From: Methanomicrobiales archaeon HGW-Methanomicrobiales-3
GTDB taxonomy: Archaea > Halobacteriota > Methanomicrobia > Methanomicrobiales > Methanospirillaceae
DNA: 64,000 nucleotides
Assembly (NCBI GenBank): GCA_002839605.1
Contig: PGYK01000002.1
Span: forward strand, 1 to 64,000
Direction of reading: 5' to 3'
The notes under the pieces are model-generated. The model was not told the origin of the DNA. It worked only from the letters and a program-made list of their open reading frames with translations, and did no database searches. This document shows, piece by piece, positions 58,895-64,000 of the stretch. Position numbers and translations under genes: made by a program. The stretch's first letter is position 1, and each line of letters begins with the position of its first letter.

Positions 58895-60178
58895 TTATTC
58901 GTCCTCGATAACCGCGTGAGTCAGGAAAACGTCGCCTTCTCCGTGCATCCGCGGGTAGCCTGCAAGGGGAATAAATCCCGACAGGAACGTGTGGTGGGGG
59001 CGGCTGATATAATGAGCATTGTTTTTTTCCGGTGCCCGAATGGTTTTTTCATAGATTGGCGGACCGGCAGATACCTGCCCGGCTGCCGTGTGCTTCTCAC
59101 CGACCCGGAAAAAGAGCTGTTTGTACTTCAGGAGCAACCCGTAATTGGCAGATCCCGATGCCTTCATGATCTTTTCGAGACGGCGGAGTGGAAACGTGCG
59201 GAGGCAGATGGCTGCAATTCCGGTATCGGAGCGGTACACGTAGATGTCGGAGAGCCCGTACTCCTCCTGGAGCCGGATGAGTTCAGCCTCAATCCTTTCC
59301 CGGTTCCGCCGCAGGGGATAGACAAATACCGGGATCTGGCGATCGATTCCGGGCACAGCATTCAGAAGAAAGGTGGCAAATGTTACCGGAGAAAGAGGCT
59401 TTGACCTTACCCCGAGTCGGTGACAAAGCCAGGATATGATACGGTAGCCTCGAAGAGAGCTGTCATCTCCCGTTTCCGGGATCTGTGGGGTACCAACATT
59501 GACGATGGGAATATATTTAAGAATTTCCCGGATTGGCTCTTCCAGCTGCTCTTTCGTCAGTACCGTGCAGAGGTAGCCGGTCTTTGAATTGATGGTTCCC
59601 GGTACCCGGATGATTCGCCGGGTGTCGGGGGTTATCCTTGGATCTACAGAAATCCCTTCTGCCAATACCTTTGCGAGGATCTCTTTTCGTTTCGCCTTTG
59701 CAGAGTCCTCGCGGACAAATGGATCGAACGAATCGTACCGTCCGGTGTCGGAGCAGACAACATGAAATCCCTTGCTTCCGGAAAATGCGATATATTTCAC
59801 CGGCAGGGCTTCACGGTGGCAGAATGCCACGAGCCGGATCGTATCCCGGCGGGCAGCTTCGAGGTTTTCATACGAGAACGGCGAACGGTCAATGTCAAAG
59901 ACGATATCGGACGAGAGAAAGATGTTATCGGAAAGTGGTGTTCCTTCCCGCCGCCCGAGGTTCTCGGGTGCAAGCCAGCAGCTCGTGGAGTAATAGACAT
60001 CCGTTGGCCGGTAGCGGACGAGCCACTTTTGCAGGGTTGCCGGGTTACGGATCCGGTCCGGGATCTTGAAGAATGTCCCGCGGGGGAGCAGGATCCGAAA
60101 ATGGCGGTGGGAACAATCCGAAACCGGTGCGAGATCGGGAGGGTGGTGCTGGTAAAAGGAGCGGATGGGATCGGTCAT
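58895..60178 (-). CDS. Archaeo-eukaryotic primase (AEP)-like protein
   Basis: 427 residues. The AEP motifs are visible: hhhDhD as IVFDIDRSPF (D95, D97), sGSKGFH at 133-139, and the basic motif in TPDTRRIIRVPGTINSKTGY near 185-202. This suggests nucleotide polymerisation or priming. It does not look like the replicative PriS opening, so it may be a second, PrimPol- or LigD-Pol-like enzyme. The C-terminal 190 residues are unassigned. It starts 6 bp after a small hypothetical gene, with which it may share a transcript. Confidence 0.72.
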   Translation of the reverse strand: MTDPIRSFYQHHPPDLAPVSDCSHRHFRILLPRGTFFKIPDRIRNPATLQKWLVRYRPTDVYYSTSCWLAPENLGRREGTPLSDNIFLSSDIVFDIDRSPFSYENLEAARRDTIRLVAFCHREALPVKYIAFSGSKGFHVVCSDTGRYDSFDPFVREDSAKAKRKEILAKVLAEGISVDPRITPDTRRIIRVPGTINSKTGYLCTVLTKEQLEEPIREILKYIPIVNVGTPQIPETGDDSSLRGYRIISWLCHRLGVRSKPLSPVTFATFLLNAVPGIDRQIPVFVYPLRRNRERIEAELIRLQEEYGLSDIYVYRSDTGIAAICLRTFPLRRLEKIMKASGSANYGLLLKYKQLFFRVGEKHTAAGQVSAGPPIYEKTIRAPEKNNAHYISRPHHTFLSGFIPLAGYPRMHGEGDVFLTHAVIEDE

Positions 60179-60184
60179 ATCCCG

Positions 60185-60553
60185 TTATTTTAAGAGTTGT
60201 TCGTAATTCTGGCTCTTGAGGTAATCGAGAAACCCTTTCTTTGTCTTTGCCGAGAGCCCGCTTGTTGCTTCTGCAGCAATGAGTTCAAGTTCAAGGTTCC
60301 TCTCGCTGGTGCCGGAAACGGTGGAGATCTTTCCTTTGCACCGCACTTTCATCCATGCAGCAATCCGGGAATATCCCGGGTGAGGCGTACGGGTGGATGG
60401 CGGGGTTTTGTTGACCTCTTGTGAGATGTCGTTTCCTGCCCTGGTGATCCCATTCCCGATATCCTTGAAACTTTTATCAAGATTTGCCTTCTTCACTTCT
60501 GCTTCAACCTTCTTCATCGCTTTGTCGATCTCATCAAAGATTCCCAACACCAT
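60185..60553 (-). CDS. Small hypothetical protein upstream of the AEP gene
   Basis: 122 residues. The N-terminal amphipathic helix MVLGIFDEIDKAMKKVEAEV continues into VKKANLDKSFKDIG. A strand-rich middle part has YSRIAAWMKVRCKGKISTVS and NLELELIAAE. The C-terminal helix is AKTKKGFLDYLKSQNYEQLL. No family is recognised. AGGGGTG stands close to the start, and exact codon choice among ATG 60553, GTG 60550 and TTG 60547 is unclear. It ends 6 bp before the AEP gene. Confidence 0.6.
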   Translation of the reverse strand: MVLGIFDEIDKAMKKVEAEVKKANLDKSFKDIGNGITRAGNDISQEVNKTPPSTRTPHPGYSRIAAWMKVRCKGKISTVSGTSERNLELELIAAEATSGLSAKTKKGFLDYLKSQNYEQLLK

Positions 60554-60714
60554 CACCCCTGAAAATGTCCTGAACAGGATATTCGTTTTCAGGATAAAAA
60601 CATTCTTTCATGTTCCGGCCCCTGCTGCACTCCTGTCTCCCTTCACCGCAGGACAGCATCTTTAATACTGTACTATGCTAACCTTTAGCACGACTACTTT
60701 GCCGTGGTGTGCCG

Positions 60715-61443
60715 ATGCTGGATGTTTTGGCTGTAAGTAAACAGATAGGCGGACTGAGGGCAGTCAATGAGGTCAACCTCTCGCTTGGAGAGAATGAGAT
60801 CGTGGGACTTGTCGGCCCAAACGGGGCAGGAAAGACCACGCTCCTCAACATGATCTCCGGCATCAGCGTTCCTTCTTCCGGCCGCATCCTGTTCTGCGGG
60901 GATGACATAACCGGTCTTCCGGCAAACCGGATCTGCCGGAAAGGGATTGCCAAGACATTCCAGATCGCCGAGTCGTTCCCGGGCCTTTCTGCCATGGAAT
61001 GTGTCATGATCGGCGCCCTGTTTGGAAACCACCATGCCCCCGGCATGGCACAGGCCCGGGTTGAATCTGCCGCTGTGCTTGATTTTGTCGGTTTGCAGGA
61101 GGACAAACGGGAGGTACCGATAAAGAACCTCAATGTTGTGGAACTCAAACGCGTGCAGCTTGGCCGGGCACTGGCGTCCCGGCCAAAACTCCTCCTGCTT
61201 GACGAGCTCACAACCGGGCTCAATCCAAAAGAGAGCCGGGAGGCGGTCGATCTTATCAAAAAGATCCGTGATCGCGGGGTTTCAATCCTGATAATCGAGC
61301 ACGTGATGAGTGTCATCATGGGGGTATCGAACCGCATTGTTGTTCTGGATCACGGCGAGAAGATCGCTGACGGGAATCCGCATTCGGTCATCAACAACCA
61401 GCAGGTGATCGATACCTATCTTGGGGACCTGCACGCGTTTTAA
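60715..61443 (+). CDS. livG: Branched-chain amino acid-type ABC transporter ATPase (LivG-like)
   Basis: A 242-residue ABC ATPase. Walker A is GLVGPNGAGKTTLLNMI near residue 36 and Walker B is LLLLDELTTGLNP. The signature region reads KNLNVVELKRVQLGRALA, lacking LSGGQ, as in a divergent LivG subgroup. GGTG lies just before the ATG; an in-frame GTG at 60709 is an alternative. It is followed by livF after 24 bp. The permease genes lie 330 bp beyond livF on the other strand. Confidence 0.88.
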   Translation: MLDVLAVSKQIGGLRAVNEVNLSLGENEIVGLVGPNGAGKTTLLNMISGISVPSSGRILFCGDDITGLPANRICRKGIAKTFQIAESFPGLSAMECVMIGALFGNHHAPGMAQARVESAAVLDFVGLQEDKREVPIKNLNVVELKRVQLGRALASRPKLLLLDELTTGLNPKESREAVDLIKKIRDRGVSILIIEHVMSVIMGVSNRIVVLDHGEKIADGNPHSVINNQQVIDTYLGDLHAF

Positions 61444-61467
61444 AAAAAAACCGGAGTTGTCGAATCA

Positions 61468-62163
61468 ATGCTTTCCGTATCCCACCTTGATGTCTTCCAT
61501 GCAAACCTGCAGGTTGTCTGGGACCTGAGTTTTTCGGTTGGCAAAGGCGAACTCGTGACCCTGATTGGGCCCAACGGAGCCGGCAAGACAACCACGGTCG
61601 AGACACTTGTGGGCCTCAACCGGAATGCCCGGGGCACGATAACGTTCTGCGGCGAGGACATTCTCGGGGTCCCTCCCTACCGGTTATTCCAGAAAGGTCT
61701 TGCGCTTGTTCCGGAAAAACGGGAGATCTTCCCGAAGATGCCCGTAGTGGAGAACCTTCTTTTAGGGGCCACAGATCCTTCCGCGACCGATAAAAACCTT
61801 GAGCATATCTACCATCTCTTCCCCATCCTGCAGGAACGCGAGCAGCAGATGGCAGGGACACTCTCGGGGGGCGAACAGCAGATGCTGGCCATTGGCCGGG
61901 CACTGATGTCAAACCCAAAACTCCTCATTCTTGATGAGCCCTCGACCGGCCTCTCCCCCCTGCTGGTCGGGCAGGTCTTCCGGTCCCTGGAACAACTGGG
62001 CCGGGAGGGAATGACCGTCCTGCTGTTAGAGCAGAACGTCCGGCACGCCCTTGCCATGTGCCATCGTGGGTATGTTCTTGAGAACGGCCGTATCGTAAAA
62101 GAAGGCAAGGCCAAAGAACTCCTGCATGATCCGGAGATCCAGAAGGCGTACCTCGGGTTCTGA
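61468..62163 (+). CDS. livF: Branched-chain amino acid-type ABC transporter ATPase (LivF-like)
   Basis: A 231-residue ABC ATPase starting MLSVSHLDVFHANLQVVWDL. It has Walker A TLIGPNGAGKTTTVETL, signature GTLSGGEQQMLAIGRALMS, Walker B LLILDEPSTGLSP and the LivF-typical FPKMPVVENLLLGA. It pairs with LivG to energise the LivH/LivM permease. Amino acids, urea or short amides are possible cargo. Confidence 0.9.
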   Translation: MLSVSHLDVFHANLQVVWDLSFSVGKGELVTLIGPNGAGKTTTVETLVGLNRNARGTITFCGEDILGVPPYRLFQKGLALVPEKREIFPKMPVVENLLLGATDPSATDKNLEHIYHLFPILQEREQQMAGTLSGGEQQMLAIGRALMSNPKLLILDEPSTGLSPLLVGQVFRSLEQLGREGMTVLLLEQNVRHALAMCHRGYVLENGRIVKEGKAKELLHDPEIQKAYLGF

Positions 62164-62493
62164 TCCGGGATGGCTTTTTCAATTCAGGTGGTTATCAGGG
62201 TTGCCGGGAGATTTTAAAAAAAATTTTCGTAAAGCAACCCTCTGAAACGGGAACTGGCTTCTGAAAACGGGGGCCCGGTGACAGGAGAATGTGAGCTGCT
62301 GCCCCCAGATTCTCCTCACGGGAGTCTCAATTTCCGGTTCACCCCAATCGGAATTTTTCATTGGAAAAAGGAATACGCTGGCACCAGAACCCGCGAATTA
62401 CTTCGGTGCAGGGCGAAGTTTGCCCGGTATTGATACAGAGAATGCATTGATCTCTTTTATTTTATGGAGAATACCTACCTCCACGATTGTCCG
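62164..62493. other. Spacer between convergent livF and livM genes
   Basis: 330 bp. An A-rich stretch (GATTTTAAAAAAAATTTTCG, 62211-62230) probably ends the livGF transcript. I see no credible gene, tRNA or repeat in the remainder. Confidence 0.5.
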
Positions 62494-63480
62494 CTATCTC
62501 CGGCCGGCTTCCGGGGGTGATGCGTCGTTGCGTCCTTCCCACCACTCCTTTAACCGATCCGGGAGGCTGACGAGCCCTTTTGGCAGGAAGATGATGACAA
62601 GGATCAGGAGTATCCCGACAATGACGTACCGGGCAAAGGTGATGCCGGCCATCTTCAGGCCATCCCAGATGATGGTTAAGGCGATGGTGCCGACAATGGG
62701 GCCGGCAAGTGTCCCGAGGCCGCCGAAGATAACATACGTGACCGGCCAGAACGAGAGATCCACGCTGTAGATCTCGGGGGTGATGTACCCGATATGATGG
62801 ATCTGGAGTGCCCCGGCGACACCGGCAATATAGGCGCTCATGCCAAACGCGGCCAGCCGGTACCGCACCGGGTCAATGCCCGATGCACGGGCTTCGAGTT
62901 CGTTCTCGCGGATTGCCGAGAACGCCAGTCCAAGACGGGAGCGCATGATGTACCAGATCACGATGATAGTTGCAATCGTGATGAGCAGGATCGAGTAGTA
63001 TTCGATGAACTGGTACCCGGGGATTGACGGGCTTAAAAGCCGCGGGGAAGATATGCCGTCCCAGCCCCCGGTCATGGGTGCAAGGATGCTGACGGTCAGG
63101 GTCTGGACGATGATGGCAAAGCCGAACGTGACCATTGCTAAGAACCACTCTTTCAGCCGGACGCAGGTCAGGCCGATCAGGATCCCGATGAGTGCAGCTA
63201 CTCCTGCTCCGAAAAATATGGTGATATACGGGGTGATCCCGCTCGCGGTTGCAATGAGGGTCGAGGCATACGCCCCAATGCCGAAGAATGCGGCATGCCC
63301 GAGCGATCCCTGGCCGGAATACGCGAGCAGGTTCCATGCCGAAGCAAAGATGATGCAGATGAGCATGAGTGAGAGGAGGTTGAGGAGGTACAGGTTGTCA
63401 GACAAAAACGGGGCAACGATTGCAACTGCCACGGTGAGGATGGTGATGATCTTTGTCCCCTGGTCGCGTGTAATGTTCAT
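62494..63480 (-). CDS. livM: Branched-chain amino acid-type ABC transporter permease (LivM-like)
   Basis: A 328-residue integral membrane protein with about ten helices. The LivM markers YSGQGSLGHAAFFGIGAYAS and SRLGLAFSAIRENELEARAS with GIDPVRYRL (the coupling loop) are present, and the end KGLVSLPDRLKEWWEGRN is polar. It starts 6 bp after the livH stop. It is transcribed toward livF. Confidence 0.92.
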   Translation of the reverse strand: MNITRDQGTKIITILTVAVAIVAPFLSDNLYLLNLLSLMLICIIFASAWNLLAYSGQGSLGHAAFFGIGAYASTLIATASGITPYITIFFGAGVAALIGILIGLTCVRLKEWFLAMVTFGFAIIVQTLTVSILAPMTGGWDGISSPRLLSPSIPGYQFIEYYSILLITIATIIVIWYIMRSRLGLAFSAIRENELEARASGIDPVRYRLAAFGMSAYIAGVAGALQIHHIGYITPEIYSVDLSFWPVTYVIFGGLGTLAGPIVGTIALTIIWDGLKMAGITFARYVIVGILLILVIIFLPKGLVSLPDRLKEWWEGRNDASPPEAGRR

Positions 63481-63486
63481 GGATGG

Positions 63487-64000
63487 TTACTCCCCGGATT
63501 CCCCGAACAGTCCCGTGGGCCGGAAGACAAGGACGACAATTAAGATGATGAACGAGATTGCATCTTTCCAGACCCCCCCGAGGAAATATGCAGCCGCGTT
63601 CTCCGCTATGCCGTAAAGCAGGCCGCCGATGATGGCACCGGGGATGCTGCCAAGCCCGCCAAGGATGATGATGGCAAACGCCTTCACGGCCGGGATCGAT
63701 CCCATGTACGGGTTGAAGACCTGCCCGCTGACTACCCAGAGTGTACCGGCAGCCGCTGCAAGAGCACAACCGATCCCAAAACTCAGAACATCCATCCGTT
63801 CGACATTGATGCCCACGAGCATCGCGCCCTTCCGGTTCTGGCTGGTTGCCCGCATCTCGCGCCCGATCCGGGTCTTCTGGAGGAAGAGGAACAGTAAAGC
63901 AAGGATTGCCGCTGTCAGGACCATGATGATGATATAGTCAAGCGGCAGGTTGAGCGGGCCAAACGGGACTGCGATTCCCTCGTACGGGCTCTTGACGCTC
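63487..64000 (-). CDS. livH: Branched-chain amino acid-type ABC transporter permease (LivH-like), 5' end outside window
   Basis: At least 170 residues are visible, and the frame is open to the right edge through VKSPYEGIAVPFGPLNLPLD. The LivH coupling loop is RIGREMRATSQNRKGAMLVG followed by INVERMDVLSFGIGCALAAA, and the pore segment is KAFAIIILGGLGSIPGAIIG. It forms the channel with LivM. The substrate-binding gene is not in the window and may lie upstream, beyond the right edge. Confidence 0.9.
   Translation of the reverse strand, partial: SVKSPYEGIAVPFGPLNLPLDYIIIMVLTAAILALLFLFLQKTRIGREMRATSQNRKGAMLVGINVERMDVLSFGIGCALAAAAGTLWVVSGQVFNPYMGSIPAVKAFAIIILGGLGSIPGAIIGGLLYGIAENAAAYFLGGVWKDAISFIILIVVLVFRPTGLFGESGE

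Noticed and set aside
60849-61190. Loss of the ABC signature in the LivG-like ATPase as evidence for a dead gene
   Set aside because: Walker A and B are intact, and a divergent signature of this kind is usual in a LivG subgroup, so inactivation is not supported.
62164-62493. tRNA or small RNA gene in the liv spacer
   Set aside because: No cloverleaf with TTC/GTTCGA-type T loop or matching acceptor arms could be formed. Short inverted bits only.

Overview
The window reads as one contiguous piece of a methanogenic archaeon of the order Methanomicrobiales, most like the Methanoregula/Methanosphaerula group. This placement rests on sequence content, not on a search. The evidence is a complete mcrBDCGA operon, the 5' half of mtrEDCBA, an hdrCBA-mvhD operon headed by a polyferredoxin, ftr, the Mcr activation factor AtwA, the coenzyme B (aks) genes, archaeal promoters (TATA boxes with GGAGG/GGTGA ribosome sites or leaderless starts) and moderately high GC. 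Bacterial-type RuvABC and many PAS-rich histidine kinases also fit that order. I found no tRNA, rRNA, insertion sequence or CRISPR array.

Layout. 1-3041 (minus): mtrE-D-C-B-A, running off the left edge. 3313-8378: a voltage-gated-like K+ channel, a DUF4013 membrane protein, an AlkA-like glycosylase, acylphosphatase and the ruvCAB operon. 8391-11344 (minus): a B12-binding sensor-like protein, a SPASM radical SAM enzyme and a membrane protein. 11628-16951: a metal/iron-sulfur region holding mrp/NBP35, atwA and a 63-residue gene in one operon, then DUF134, a winged-helix-like protein, a CGGC protein and a Cys-rich 70-residue protein, then a divergent metallo-beta-lactamase-fold gene. The two promoters of this region share an 18-bp element. 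16974-20022 (minus): znuABC and a DtxR-like regulator with matching operators. 20120-21763: a radical SAM protein and a DUF2124 protein. 22288-27195 (minus): mcr operon. 27680-33018 (minus): polyferredoxin-hdrCBA-mvhD. 33478-34362: ftr. 34450-43384: a tightly overlapping ten-gene operon combining two Mmp11-type proteins, a radical SAM enzyme, a truncated IorA-like TPP enzyme, aksA, aksD, aksE, a DUF7714-like protein, aksF and a cupin. 43489-52109: a small regulator, two large PAS kinases, an iron alcohol dehydrogenase and a PEGA surface protein. 52297-54089: two paralogous MTEK-GHFEKGVWVE proteins, one with a histone-H1-like tail, separated by a palindrome-rich spacer. 54167-60553: cupin, SLC13/ArsB-type transporter, pyrimidine reductase of riboflavin/F420 synthesis, a kinase/response-regulator pair and a primase-like protein. 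60715-64000: a branched-chain amino-acid type ABC transporter with ATPases and permeases on facing strands.

How it works together. Ftr, Mtr, Mcr and Hdr are four of the core steps of CO2-reducing methanogenesis, and the aks operon makes coenzyme B, the thiol that Mcr uses and Hdr regenerates. The most interesting candidate for undescribed biology is the 34450-43384 operon. Besides the known chain-elongation enzymes it carries a TPP enzyme without oxidoreductase domains, a radical SAM enzyme with an extra C-terminal Cys cluster and conserved methanogen-only proteins. These are plausible candidates for the unassigned late steps of coenzyme B synthesis (2-oxosuberate decarboxylation and sulfur introduction). 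Second is the shared operator linking the atwA operon to a cluster of small Cys-rich and metal-associated genes. Third is the archaeal H1-like protein beside a GATCGCGAT-type palindrome array.
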